Counted from the stretch's first letter, positions 22,246-31,020 are shown. The stretch is DNA of 64,000 nucleotides from Gordonia rubripertincta (GCF_038024875.1 NZ_CP136136.1:2604001-2668000); one strand, 5' to 3'. The notes: generated from the letters alone by a model not told the origin. Numbers and translations: made by a program.

Positions 22246-24728
22246 GCACCACGGCGGAGACGATCGAGCCCGGTCTGACCGCGGCGGAGGTGGCCCAGCG
22301 GGTCGCCGACGGCAAGGTCAACTCGATGCCCGACCGCTCCGGGCGTTCCGTCGCGGACATCGTGCGCGCCAACGTCTTCACGCGCATCAACGCGATTCTC
22401 GGCGTGCTGTTCGCCATCGTCGCGTTCACCGGGTCGCTCATCAACGGACTGTTCGGCCTGTTGATCATCGCCAACTCGACGATCGGCATCGTCCAGGAGG
22501 TCCGGGCCAAGCGCACCCTCGACAAACTCGCCATCGTCGGACAGACCCGGCCCCGGGTACGCCGCGACGGCGTGGTGACCGAGGTCCCGCCCGACGAGGT
22601 CGTGCTCGACGACGTCATCGAGATCGGCGCCGGTGACCAGATCGTCGTCGACGGCGAGATCATCGAGGCCATCGCCCTCGACGTCGACGAGTCGCTGCTG
22701 ACCGGTGAGGCCGACCCGATCGACAAGGACCCGGGCGCCCACGTGATGTCCGGCAGCTTCGTGGTCGCCGGTGGCGGCGCCTACCGGGCGACCAAGGTCG
22801 GGGCCGACGCGTACGCCGCGCAACTCGCCGCCGAGGCGTCGAAGTTCACCCTCGTCTCCTCCGAACTCCGCTCGGGTATCGACCAGATCCTGCGCGTGAT
22901 CACCTGGCTGCTGATCCCCGCCGGCATCCTGACCATCGTCAACCAGCTGTTCATCAGCGAGAACGGGCTCAAGCAGGCGCTGCTCGGCATGGTCGCCGCG
23001 CTGGTGCCGATGGTGCCCGAGGGCCTGGTTCTGATGACCTCGATCGCCTTCGCGGTCGGCGTCGTGCGTCTCGGTCAGCGGCAGTGTCTGGTCAACGAAC
23101 TCCCCGCGATCGAGGGCCTGGCCCGCGTCAACGTCGTGTGCGCCGACAAGACCGGGACCCTCACCGAGAACGGCATGCGCCTGTCCGAGCTGCGCGTCGT
23201 CGGTGACGTCTCGCCGGAAACCGCCGGTGAGGTGCTCGCCGCGCTGGCCGCCCACGATCCGCGTCCCAACGCCAGCATGATCGCCGTCGCCGAGGCGTAC
23301 CCGACCCCGCCGTCGTGGTCGGTGTCCGCGATCAAGCCGTTCACCTCGGCGACCAAGTGGAGCGGGATGTCGTTCGCCGACGAGTCCGGCACCGACGTGG
23401 GCAGCTGGCTGATCGGCGCACCCGACGTGCTGCTCGACCCCGCGGGGGAGACCGCGCAGCTGGCCTCCGACATCGGCGCCACCGGACTGCGCGTGCTGCT
23501 GCTCGCGCGCACCGACGTCCCCGTCGACACCGAACCCACCGGCGGCGCGGTCGCCCCCGGCACCGTGACCCCCGTCGGGCTCGTCGTGCTCGAACAGCGG
23601 GTCCGACCCGACGCCCGCGGCACCATCGACTACTTCGAACAGCAGCACGTCGCGGTCAAGGTGATCTCCGGCGACAACGCGCGCTCGGTCGGTGCGGTCG
23701 CCGAATCGCTCGGCCTCGGCTCGGCCGACACCTCCGTCGACGCGCGCAAGCTGCCCGAGGGGGAGAACGAACTGGCCGACGTCGTCGAACACGGCGTCAC
23801 CTTCGGTCGCGTCCGTCCCGACCAGAAACGCGCCATGGTCAAGGCGTTGCAGTCGCGGGACAACACCGTCGCGATGACCGGCGACGGCGTCAACGACGTA
23901 CTCGCCCTCAAGGACGCCGACATCGGTGTCGCGATGGGGTCGGGTAGTTCGGCTGCCCGGTCGGTGGCCCAGATCGTGTTGCTGGACAACAAGTTCGCCA
24001 CTCTCCCGTACGTGGTGGGCGAGGGTCGTCGCGTCATCGGGAACATCGAACGCGTCTCCAACCTGTTCCTCACCAAAACGGTCTACGCGGTGCTGCTGGC
24101 GCTGTTCGTCGGCGTCGGCGGCGTGCTGGGCAAGCTGTTCGACTCCGATCCGCTGAGCTATCCGTTCCAGCCGATCCACGTGACCATCTCGGCGTGGTTC
24201 ACCATCGGCATCCCCGCCTTCGTCCTGTCGCTGGCGCCCAACAACGAGCGCGCCCGACGCGGCTTCGTGCGTCGCGTGCTGCTGCAGGCCGTCCCCAACG
24301 GCATCATCGTCGGCCTGTGCACCTTCGTCACCTACGTGATCGTCAACCCGGGCGGGCCGGGTGTCGAGGTCGGCGGCGACGCCGTCGACCTGTCGCCGGC
24401 GCAGACGCAGGCCGCCACCGCCTCCCTCATGACGCTCATCGCGATCGCGGTCTACGTGCTCGCGGTGGTGGCCCGGCCGTACAACTGGTGGAAGGTTCTC
24501 CTGCTCGCCGTCTCCGCCGGTGCCTACGTGCTGATCTTCGCGTGGCCGTTCACCCAGGACCTCTTCCACCTCGACTCGTCGAACTGGACGATGAACTCGG
24601 TCGCTCTCATCTCCGCGGTGGTCGGAATCGTGTGTGTGGAGGCCGTTTCGCGGGTGGTGCCGCGGTGGATCGCACGTCACGGTTCGCCCGCGGAACACTC
24701 GGCGGAGGTCGAGGCGTCGGCCGTGTGA
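22242..24728 (+). CDS. ctpE: Cation-transporting P-type ATPase, CtpE-like
   Basis: 828 residues from GTG 22242, which overlaps the previous stop as GTGA. P-type ATPase motifs in order: LLTGEADP (about 152-159, actuator), the membrane ion-site helix PMVPEGLVLM (about 256-265), CADKTGTLT with phosphorylated Asp302, and MTGDGVNDVLALKDADIG in the hinge. The C-terminus has about six membrane segments. M. tuberculosis CtpE (Rv0908), the closest recognised relative by order and motifs, takes up calcium. The gene sits between an Rv0906-like hydrolase and an Rv0909-like protein, as in mycobacteria. Confidence 0.92.
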   Translation: MSTTAETIEPGLTAAEVAQRVADGKVNSMPDRSGRSVADIVRANVFTRINAILGVLFAIVAFTGSLINGLFGLLIIANSTIGIVQEVRAKRTLDKLAIVGQTRPRVRRDGVVTEVPPDEVVLDDVIEIGAGDQIVVDGEIIEAIALDVDESLLTGEADPIDKDPGAHVMSGSFVVAGGGAYRATKVGADAYAAQLAAEASKFTLVSSELRSGIDQILRVITWLLIPAGILTIVNQLFISENGLKQALLGMVAALVPMVPEGLVLMTSIAFAVGVVRLGQRQCLVNELPAIEGLARVNVVCADKTGTLTENGMRLSELRVVGDVSPETAGEVLAALAAHDPRPNASMIAVAEAYPTPPSWSVSAIKPFTSATKWSGMSFADESGTDVGSWLIGAPDVLLDPAGETAQLASDIGATGLRVLLLARTDVPVDTEPTGGAVAPGTVTPVGLVVLEQRVRPDARGTIDYFEQQHVAVKVISGDNARSVGAVAESLGLGSADTSVDARKLPEGENELADVVEHGVTFGRVRPDQKRAMVKALQSRDNTVAMTGDGVNDVLALKDADIGVAMGSGSSAARSVAQIVLLDNKFATLPYVVGEGRRVIGNIERVSNLFLTKTVYAVLLALFVGVGGVLGKLFDSDPLSYPFQPIHVTISAWFTIGIPAFVLSLAPNNERARRGFVRRVLLQAVPNGIIVGLCTFVTYVIVNPGGPGVEVGGDAVDLSPAQTQAATASLMTLIAIAVYVLAVVARPYNWWKVLLLAVSAGAYVLIFAWPFTQDLFHLDSSNWTMNSVALISAVVGIVCVEAVSRVVPRWIARHGSPAEHSAEVEASAV

Positions 24729-24752
24729 CGACGCCGTGCCGGCGACTAAACT
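24724..24752 (+). promoter_or_regulatory. Putative promoter for the Rv0909-like gene
   Basis: TGTGAC (24724-24729), a 17-bp spacer, then TAAACT (24747-24752), overlapping the ctpE stop. It would give a leader of about 45 nt with AGGAG before ATG 24804. Confidence 0.45.
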
Positions 24753-24803
24753 CTGCGGCGAGTGGCCGGAAGAAGTCCGGCTCGTCGACACACAGGAGAC
24801 GTC

Positions 24804-25064
24804 ATGGATCTCAAGGGACTCGTCAACAAGGCCAGGGCCACGCTGCAGAAGAACCCGAACCTGATCGAAAAGGGTGGGGACGCCATCGACAAGGCCACCA
24901 AGAACAAGTACTCGGGTCAGGTCGACAAGGCGCAGGACGCCCTGCGAAAGGCCGTCGGCGCCCCGGGACAGGGCACTCAGGGACAGACCCCGCCCACCAA
25001 CCCCGGGGAGCCGTTGCCGGGCCAGCAGAGTCCGCAACCCCGGAACCCGCAGAACCCGCAATAG
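24804..25064 (+). CDS. Rv0909-like putative antitoxin (MT0933 antitoxin family)
   Basis: 86 residues from ATG 24804, with AGGAG 8 bp before. MDLKGLVNKARATLQKNPN, then a GGDAIDKATKNKYSGQVDKA segment, gives an amphipathic helical core matching the small family that includes M. tuberculosis Rv0909. The last 30 residues are a Pro/Gln/Gly-rich tail, probably disordered. In M. tuberculosis Rv0909 is annotated as antitoxin to Rv0910, and both follow ctpE. Here the presumed partner (25692) is frameshifted and separated by a divergent DNA glycosylase gene. The antitoxin role is family annotation, not shown here. Confidence 0.8.
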   Translation: MDLKGLVNKARATLQKNPNLIEKGGDAIDKATKNKYSGQVDKAQDALRKAVGAPGQGTQGQTPPTNPGEPLPGQQSPQPRNPQNPQ

Positions 25065-25072
25065 GTCGCAGG

Positions 25073-25693
25073 TCAGGCTCCCGCGCGGGGGTGTCGCCGA
25101 TACCCGGACACGGTCGGGTGGCCGTCGAAGAAGAACCGCCACGCCAGGTCGGCCGCGCGGCGAACGCCGACGCGCGGTCCGGCGGCCACCGGCAGGTCCG
25201 GAAGCGGTCCGCGCCCCGATGTGTCCAGAGTCACAGGCATGTCCGGATCTGCCAGATCGGTGCCGAGATCGGCCATCGTGATGCCGAGTGCGCGGCACAG
25301 GTTTCCGGGTCCGCTGGCGAGCCGGTCGTCGGACACCGGCGTCGAGCGCGCCTCTCCGCGTCGGGCACGTGCCAGCTCGACCCCGTCGATCACCTCGCCC
25401 GCCCGGAGCAGGACCGCCGCTGCGGGACCTGGCCCGTGCACCACGATGTTGGCGCAGTGGTGGCCGTGGATGCGATAGACGTACAACCGGCCCGGCGGGC
25501 CGTACATGATCTCCGACCGCGCCGTCCGCGTGTACGCATGCGAGGCCGGATCATCGGGGCCGGCATAGGCCTCCACCTCGGTGACCTGGATCGTCACGCC
25601 GTGACCGGTCAGGTGCGTGCCGAGCAGCGCCCGGGCCTGTTCGGCGACCGGCGCGGGCGAGTCGGAGATGCGGACACTAGGCTCTGGGACCAT
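25073..25693 (-). CDS. DNA-3-methyladenine glycosylase (Mpg/AAG family)
   Basis: 206 residues. The family core is plain: VTEVEAYAGPDDPASHAYTRTARSE, MYGPPGRLYVYRIHGHHCANIVV, then AAVLLRAGEVIDG and ASGPGNLCRALGI. The Glu in VTEVEAY is the predicted catalytic base. It removes alkylated or deaminated purines in base excision repair. The ATG at 25693-25691 shares a CATG with the start of the plus-strand Rv0910-like gene, so the two start codons overlap by 2 bp; an internal start is possible but would trim the family N-terminus. It is inserted between the antitoxin-like and toxin-like genes. Confidence 0.9.
   Translation of the reverse strand: MVPEPSVRISDSPAPVAEQARALLGTHLTGHGVTIQVTEVEAYAGPDDPASHAYTRTARSEIMYGPPGRLYVYRIHGHHCANIVVHGPGPAAAVLLRAGEVIDGVELARARRGEARSTPVSDDRLASGPGNLCRALGITMADLGTDLADPDMPVTLDTSGRGPLPDLPVAAGPRVGVRRAADLAWRFFFDGHPTVSGYRRHPRAGA
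25678..25683 (+). promoter_or_regulatory. -10 element of a likely leaderless promoter (Rv0910-like gene)
   Basis: TAGGCT lies 8 bp before ATG 25692 with no Shine-Dalgarno sequence. It sits inside the first codons of the divergent glycosylase gene. Confidence 0.5.
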
Positions 25694-26130
25694 GGCGAAG
25701 ACGAGTGACTCCATCGAGGTTGAACTGTCTCCGGAAGATACCTGGGCAGCCGCGTCGGACCTGTCCCGGTACGACGAGTGGCTGCTGATCCACGACTCCT
25801 GGCGCAGCCCGATCCCGGCCTCCGGGGACCTGACCAAGGGTACGAAGATCGCCTCGATCGTCGTGGTGAAGGGCACCCGGATCCGCTTCGACTGGGTTGT
25901 CGAGAAGTTCGACCCGGTGTCGCACGTACGTCTCAAGGGAAGCGGTAAAGGCGGCGTGAAGGCCAAGCTCGATCTGGGCATCGTTCCCACTTCGAGCGGA
26001 TCGGAAGTAACCTTCACTGTTGATCTGGGGTGGATTGCCGCTGATCGGGCCCGTGGGTAAGACCGCGGCCCTGGCGGTTTCGGGGGATCTGCGAAAGTCG
26101 CTGCAGCAATTCCGAGAGGTCTTCGGCTGA
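25692..26130 (+). pseudogene. Rv0910-like SRPBCC putative toxin, frameshifted near its C-terminus
   Basis: MAKTSDSIEVELSPEDTWAA starts an SRPBCC/START-like protein resembling M. tuberculosis Rv0910, annotated as toxin to Rv0909. The frame stops at 26060 after VTFTVDLGWIAADRARG. One base less in the G run 26027-26030 would restore VDLGGLPLIGPVGKTAALAV and continue through LRKSLQQFREVFG to a stop at 26128-26130, giving about 145 residues, the family length. So the gene carries a +1 shift that is real, programmed or a sequencing error. The likely antitoxin lies at 24804, upstream of the glycosylase gene. The toxin function is family annotation only. Confidence 0.75.
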
Positions 26131-26163
26131 CCCGAGCGTGACGTCGCGCGGGGCACATTCGCC

Positions 26164-26220
26164 GCCGCGCCGGCGCGGCTGCGGGTGACAGCGATGCGTC
26201 AGGCGGTGTGCGAACACCGC
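26164..26220 (+). other. Two inverted repeats upstream of the VWA protein gene
   Basis: GCCGCGCC/GGCGCGGC (26164-26179) is an 8+8 perfect palindrome. GCGGTGT (26203-26209) and ACACCGC (26214-26220) form a 7-bp stem with a GCGA loop, ending 23 bp before ATG 26244. The first may act as a terminator of the preceding gene, the second as an operator or leader hairpin. Confidence 0.35.
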
Positions 26221-26243
26221 CGCAAGAGGGGAACGGGAAAACT

Positions 26244-27953
26244 ATGGGGCGTCACAGCTCAGATGCCGATCGCGGCGGAAACGAATGGACCCGCGCGGCG
26301 AGCAACGGGGGACCCGCGAGCGGCGCGAGCCGATCCGACGACGACTTCGGATTCGAACACCGCGAGGCCGGTAGCGGTCGCCGCGGCGGTTGGCTGTGGG
26401 CGATCATCGCCCTGATCGCGGTCGTTGCCCTGGTCACCGGCGTGATCATCTGGCAGGCCGGTTCCGGCGGCTGCGGTGACCGCACCCGGGTGGCCGTCGC
26501 CTCCGACGCCGCGATGACCGGACCCCTCCGCGAGGTGGCACGACAGGCCTCCGCGGACTCCTGCTACGACTACGACGTCCAGACCGCCGCCGGCGCCGAC
26601 GTGCCCGGTCTGCTGACGCAGGGCGCCGCGGCCCCCGACCTGTGGGTTGCCGACTCGCAGGTCCAGGCACGCCGTGTCACGACGCAGGTCCGTCGCGACC
26701 TGGATCTGGTGGCACCGTCCATCGCCTCGACCCCGACCGTCGTCGCCGGCGAGAACGTCCCCGGGCTGGACACCTGGGTCGAGGTCATGAAGCTGCCCGA
26801 CCTCAGGACCGGTAGCCCCGTCGACACCAGCACCGGTGATGCCCCGATCATCGGTGCGCTCGCGGCGGTCGACGCCGGCGAACTGCCGGAGGAGAAGTTC
26901 ACCGAGGCCATGACGGTCCTCGCGATCCAGCAGAACAACGCGCGTCTGACCAACGACAACGAAGGCACCCGACTCAACCTGGCGAACACTGCGGGTGTGC
27001 CGGTGGTGACGACCGAGCAGCAGTACGAGCTCTTCATGCGCACCCACCAGGGGTCCAAGCTCAAGTCCTCCATCCCGGCCGCGGGCACCGTCATGCTCGA
27101 CTACCCGCTCGTGAACACTGCTTCTGCCGCACGTCAGCAGGTCGCCGACGAGGCCGGTGCCGCGCTCGTGGCGGCACTGAACTCCGACGTGGGCCGTAAG
27201 GCGCTGACCGACGCGGGTTATCGCGACGCCGACGGCAACGGGGTCGGCGAGCCGCTGAAGAAGCTCGAGCTGCGTGATCCCACGTCGGTCGACAAGGCCC
27301 TGCGACAGTGGCAGGTGCTCGGCGTGCCGATTCGCAGCCTCGTCGTCCAGGACACCTCGGGATCGATGGCGACCCCGGCCGGCGGCACCACCCGGGCCGG
27401 TCTGCTGATCGACGCGTCGACGACCGGCCTGAAGCTGTTCCCCAACAACACGATGATCGGCGGCTGGGCGTTCAGCGTCGACAAGGGCGGCGACGGCCAG
27501 GACTGGGTCGAGATGGCCCCCATCCGACGACTCGACGCGCGTTCGGGCAGCGGCACGCACCGGGAGGCGCTCGGCAGGGCGGTCGAGGAGGGGTTGTCGG
27601 ATCTCGGCGGCGGCACCGGCCTCTACGACACAACGCTCGCGGCGTTCAAGAAGGTCCAGGACACCTACGACCCGAACTACTCCAACAGCGTCATCATCAT
27701 GACCGACGGGCAGAACGAGGACCCGAACAGCATCTCCCTCGACGAACTGCTCGCCGAGCTGAAGCGCCTCGAGGACCCGGCTCGACCCGTCCTGGTCCTG
27801 ACGATCGGCATCTCCGACGACGCGGACTCCGACGCGCTCAAGCAGATCGCCGAGGCCACCGGCGGCACCACCTACATCGCCGAGAACGCCGCCGACATCC
27901 GGACCGTCTTCGTCGACGCCATCCAGGCGCGCGTCGCCGCGGCCGGTCGCTGA
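26244..27953 (+). CDS. Membrane-anchored solute-binding and von Willebrand factor A domain protein
   Basis: 569 residues from ATG 26244 (MGRHSS start, common in Corynebacteriales; GGGAA upstream). A hydrophilic cytoplasmic arm of about 45 residues is followed by one membrane segment (WLWAIIALIAVVALVTGVII, about 50-70), so the rest is outside. Residues about 80-340 look like a periplasmic solute-binding fold (TRVAVASDAAMTGPLREVA ... PDLWVADSQV). Residues about 365-565 form a VWA domain with MIDAS motif DTSGSM, a later Asp in IMTDGQNED, and TIGISDDADSDAL. Such fusions are common in actinobacteria but poorly characterised. A role in metal-dependent adhesion or transporter assembly is only a guess. 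Confidence 0.85.
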   Translation: MGRHSSDADRGGNEWTRAASNGGPASGASRSDDDFGFEHREAGSGRRGGWLWAIIALIAVVALVTGVIIWQAGSGGCGDRTRVAVASDAAMTGPLREVARQASADSCYDYDVQTAAGADVPGLLTQGAAAPDLWVADSQVQARRVTTQVRRDLDLVAPSIASTPTVVAGENVPGLDTWVEVMKLPDLRTGSPVDTSTGDAPIIGALAAVDAGELPEEKFTEAMTVLAIQQNNARLTNDNEGTRLNLANTAGVPVVTTEQQYELFMRTHQGSKLKSSIPAAGTVMLDYPLVNTASAARQQVADEAGAALVAALNSDVGRKALTDAGYRDADGNGVGEPLKKLELRDPTSVDKALRQWQVLGVPIRSLVVQDTSGSMATPAGGTTRAGLLIDASTTGLKLFPNNTMIGGWAFSVDKGGDGQDWVEMAPIRRLDARSGSGTHREALGRAVEEGLSDLGGGTGLYDTTLAAFKKVQDTYDPNYSNSVIIMTDGQNEDPNSISLDELLAELKRLEDPARPVLVLTIGISDDADSDALKQIAEATGGTTYIAENAADIRTVFVDAIQARVAAAGR

Positions 27954-28013
27954 CCGGCACGAGTTCCCCGCACCAGAGGGGCGGGCCTTCGGGCGATCAG
28001 GGACAATGGGCCG

Positions 28014-28520
28014 GTGACCCCCACTTCGAGCGTTGCCACGTCTGATCCTGAGCTGTCCGGTTCGAGCCGTTCGTCGGTTCTGATGCGCACCGGAGGCGTC
28101 GTCGCGGCGATGGCCGCCGTCGGCCTCGTCGCCGGCGCCTGTTCCTCCGACGACTCCGGCTCCGCCGGCACGACCGCTGCCGAGACCTCCACCTCGACGG
28201 CCACCGACGGCGCCACGGGCGAGCAGTACAAGGACGGCGACTACACCGCGGAAGGCGGATACATCTCGCCGGGCGGACCGCAGAAGGTCGGCGTCACTGT
28301 CACGCTGTCGAACGACGTCATCACCGCGGTGTCGGTCGACACGAGTCAGACCAAGGGCCCCTCGGTGGAGTATCAGGGCAAGTTCGCCGGCGGGATCTCG
28401 GATGTCGTCGTGGGCAAGAACATCAACGACATCGACGTCGACAAGGTCTCCGGTTCGTCGCTGACCTCGGGCGGTTTCAACGAGGCGATCGAGAAGATCA
28501 AACAGGAAGCCATCAACTGA
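28014..28520 (+). CDS. FMN-binding domain lipoprotein
   Basis: 168 residues. GTG 28014 follows GACAAT (28002-28007) by 6 bp. The hydrophobic segment near 26-42 ends in a lipobox (LVAGAC) with Cys43, so it should be a membrane-anchored lipoprotein after a long N-region. A Ser/Thr linker to about 70 precedes an NqrC/RnfG-type FMN-binding domain. Its C-terminal VSGSSLTSGGFNEAIEKI matches the flavinylation motif usually written SGATxTS, here with Ser149 where Thr is usual. ApbE, encoded next, should attach FMN to this protein. It is likely an electron carrier outside the membrane, fed by the membrane reductase at 29431. Confidence 0.88.
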   Translation: MTPTSSVATSDPELSGSSRSSVLMRTGGVVAAMAAVGLVAGACSSDDSGSAGTTAAETSTSTATDGATGEQYKDGDYTAEGGYISPGGPQKVGVTVTLSNDVITAVSVDTSQTKGPSVEYQGKFAGGISDVVVGKNINDIDVDKVSGSSLTSGGFNEAIEKIKQEAIN

Positions 28521-28531
28521 GTCCGACCGGC

Positions 28532-29434
28532 GTGAGCTCTCCCGACGTGAATTCTCCTGCAGCCGTCCATGACTGGGTGTTCGACGCGATCGGCACCCGG
28601 TGGACGGTCACGACACCGACACCGCTGCCTGGCGCCGTCGTCGACGAGGTGCGCGTCGAGATCGACCGGATCGACGTGGCGTGGTCCAGATTTCGCGATG
28701 ACTCGACGGTCGCCGAGATGTCGCGGACGGCCGGGAGCTACCCGATCGCGGAGTCGGATCAGCCGCTCGTCGACTGGTATCGCAGGTTGTATCGGCTGAC
28801 CCGCGGTGCCGTCACGCCACTGGTCGGACAGACGCTTGCCGACGCCGGGTACGACCCGGACTACACGCTGCGGCCCGCCGCTCGGGTGTCCGCAGTGCCG
28901 GCGTGGGACGAGGTGATCGCCGGACACGACGCCGCGCTGGAACTGCGCCGACCGGCGCTGCTCGATGTCGGCGCGGCGGGCAAGGGTTTCGCTGCCGACC
29001 GGGTGGCGGAGATCGTCGCGCGGGCCACCGACGACTTCGTCGTCGACGCCGGGGGCGACATGGTCGTCTCACCCCGCACCCGCCCGCTGCGGGTCGCGTT
29101 GGAACACCCGATGGACCCGACCAAGGCGATCGGTGTGGTCGCGCTCGACGGCGGGGCTGTCTGCGCGTCGGCCAGCAACCGCCGGGTGTGGGCGGACTGG
29201 CACCACATCGTGGACCCGCGCACCGCCTCGCCTGCGTGGGAAGTGCTGGCCACGTGGGTGATCGCGCCGTCGGCGATGGAGGCCGACGGGCTGGCGACGG
29301 CGCTGTTCTTCACCCCGGCCGCATTCCTGCGCGGCGACTTCGGCCATCACGCGGAGGGCTTTCATCACGTGACCATCCGACGCAACGGCAGTGTCGAACA
29401 CACCGCGGTCCCCGGATTGGAGCTGTTCCTGTGA
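28532..29434 (+). CDS. apbE: FAD:protein FMN transferase
   Basis: 300 residues from GTG 28532. ApbE family blocks: FDAIGTRWTV at the start; TPLVGQTLADAGYD; DVGAAGKGFAADRV near 148 (family DLGGIAKGYAVD); FVVDAGGDMVV; and HHIVDPRTASP near 228, which provides magnesium and FAD contacts. It transfers FMN from FAD to a Ser or Thr of target proteins. No clear signal peptide is seen, although many ApbE proteins act outside. It lies between the FMN-binding lipoprotein gene (11 bp) and the membrane reductase gene (4-bp overlap), which fits substrate and partner. Confidence 0.93.
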   Translation: MSSPDVNSPAAVHDWVFDAIGTRWTVTTPTPLPGAVVDEVRVEIDRIDVAWSRFRDDSTVAEMSRTAGSYPIAESDQPLVDWYRRLYRLTRGAVTPLVGQTLADAGYDPDYTLRPAARVSAVPAWDEVIAGHDAALELRRPALLDVGAAGKGFAADRVAEIVARATDDFVVDAGGDMVVSPRTRPLRVALEHPMDPTKAIGVVALDGGAVCASASNRRVWADWHHIVDPRTASPAWEVLATWVIAPSAMEADGLATALFFTPAAFLRGDFGHHAEGFHHVTIRRNGSVEHTAVPGLELFL

Positions 29435-31020
29435 CGACCGATGTCTCGCCCGGGACGACCGCGGTCCTCCCGCGACTACTCGCGCCCTTCGACGCCGCGC
29501 GGCGACACCTGACCCCGTACCGGGCGGTGTTGTGCGGGCTGGTCCTGCTCGCGGTCGCGGCCTTCGTGGTGTCCGCGGTCGATGCCGACTTCGGTTACGG
29601 ACCAGACGAACTCGCGATGTGGCTGTTCGTGGCGGTCGGGGTGAGCGGCGCGGCCACCTATCTGTTCGCCGCCGTTCTCCGGGTGCCGCCGAACTCCGAC
29701 TCCTGGCTCATCACCGGACTGATCCTGTTCTTCGTGGTGCCGGGTGGTTCGGAGGACACCGCGATGGCGACCGTCGCAACGGCGGCGGTGATCGCGGCGG
29801 CGTCGAAATATGTTCTGGCATGGCGGCGTCGGCTGATCCTGAACCCGGCGGTCGCCGGCGTTGTCGGCTGTTACGCGTTGGCCTACGCCGGCGTGGAGGG
29901 ACTGAGCTTCCCGTTCTGGTGGGTGGCGGCCGAACCGCTGCTGATCCCGATGATCGTCATCGGTACTGCCGTGGTCACCCTGATCCGCGAATGGCTCCTC
30001 GTGGCAGTGTTCGTCGTCGCGTCGCTGGTGACGATCGGTGTGGTCGAACTGGTTCGCGGCGGCCAGGATCTGTCGACGTGGATCGTGTCGTCCCCGATGC
30101 TGTTCATCGCGGCCATCATGCTGCCCGAACCGCTGACATCCCCGGCACGACAGCCGCATCGGCTGATCTACGCGACCCTGGTCGGGGTGCTGATGCACTG
30201 CCAGTACACGATCGAGGTGACCGACTCGTACACCTTGGCGTTCGTGCCGGAGATCGCGCTGCTCGTCGGCAGCCTCTACGCCTTCGCAGTCCGCCTGGCC
30301 ACGCGCACCGCGCGCCGGGTGCGGCTCGACGTCGAGACGTCGACGCTGGCCGACCGCACCTATGCGTTGCGCGGCGAGCCAGCCGGCGGCGCACCGTCGT
30401 TCCGGGCGGGGCAGTGGTCGAGCGTGAGTGTGCCGCGGTGGTCGGCTCCGGTGTGGACCGGTTCGCGACGGGTCTTCTCGTTCGTGTCCGCGCCGCAGGA
30501 GGATCCGGTCGAGTTCGGTTTCACGGTCGCGGGGGAGCCGTCGTCGTTCAAGGCTGCCCTCATCGACGGCCGCGCCCGGCGAGCCTGGGTCGACGAGATC
30601 GGTGGCGACTTCGTCCTGCCGCGGGCGTTCCCCGGCAAAGGCGGGGTCGTGCTCCTCGCGTCGGGTATCGGGATCACGCCGTTCGTCTCGATGATGCGTT
30701 CGCTGCCCGGCGATCTGTCCGGTCTGACCGTGGTGCACGTACTCCGCGAACCGGGCCGGGCGGTCTACGGCGACGTGGTCGACGACGCCGGGTCGAAGGG
30801 GGCGCGCGTGACGACGGTCGTCGCACCCGAACTCGCCGACGGCGTCGACGATCACGACCGACTGGCCGAGCTCGTCGGTCCGGACGTCGGAGGTGCGCAC
30901 TATTACGTCTCGGGCCCACCGGCATTCGTCGAACGCACGTCGTCGACGATTCGGCACCTCGACCCTGCAACGAGGTTGCGTCCGTGGCGCATCCACACCG
31001 ACTCGTTCACCGGCTACTGA
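29431..31020 (+). CDS. RnfD/NqrB-like membrane domain fused to a ferredoxin-NADP reductase-type domain
   Basis: 529 residues, GTG start overlapping the apbE stop. The first ~290 residues hold about nine to ten membrane segments (from LVLLAVAAFVVSAV to IALLVGSLYAFAVRLA) and resemble RnfD/NqrB-type proteins, including a LILNPAVAG motif. The C-terminal part from about 300 is an FAD/NAD-binding reductase: GSRRVFSFVSAP (FAD), LASGIGITPFVSMMRSL (NAD(P)) and YYVSGPPAFVERT. It probably takes electrons from NAD(P)H in the cytoplasm and passes them through the membrane to the flavinylated lipoprotein encoded upstream. The final acceptor is not known. Confidence 0.82.
   Translation: MTTDVSPGTTAVLPRLLAPFDAARRHLTPYRAVLCGLVLLAVAAFVVSAVDADFGYGPDELAMWLFVAVGVSGAATYLFAAVLRVPPNSDSWLITGLILFFVVPGGSEDTAMATVATAAVIAAASKYVLAWRRRLILNPAVAGVVGCYALAYAGVEGLSFPFWWVAAEPLLIPMIVIGTAVVTLIREWLLVAVFVVASLVTIGVVELVRGGQDLSTWIVSSPMLFIAAIMLPEPLTSPARQPHRLIYATLVGVLMHCQYTIEVTDSYTLAFVPEIALLVGSLYAFAVRLATRTARRVRLDVETSTLADRTYALRGEPAGGAPSFRAGQWSSVSVPRWSAPVWTGSRRVFSFVSAPQEDPVEFGFTVAGEPSSFKAALIDGRARRAWVDEIGGDFVLPRAFPGKGGVVLLASGIGITPFVSMMRSLPGDLSGLTVVHVLREPGRAVYGDVVDDAGSKGARVTTVVAPELADGVDDHDRLAELVGPDVGGAHYYVSGPPAFVERTSSTIRHLDPATRLRPWRIHTDSFTGY

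Noticed and set aside
21960..25298. Very long minus-strand open frame (over 1,100 codons) opposite the metallo-hydrolase and ctpE genes
   Set aside because: It is the antisense shadow of GC-rich coding sequence. Its translation is His/Asp/Arg/Gly-rich with no domain, while the plus strand encodes clear P-type ATPase motifs.
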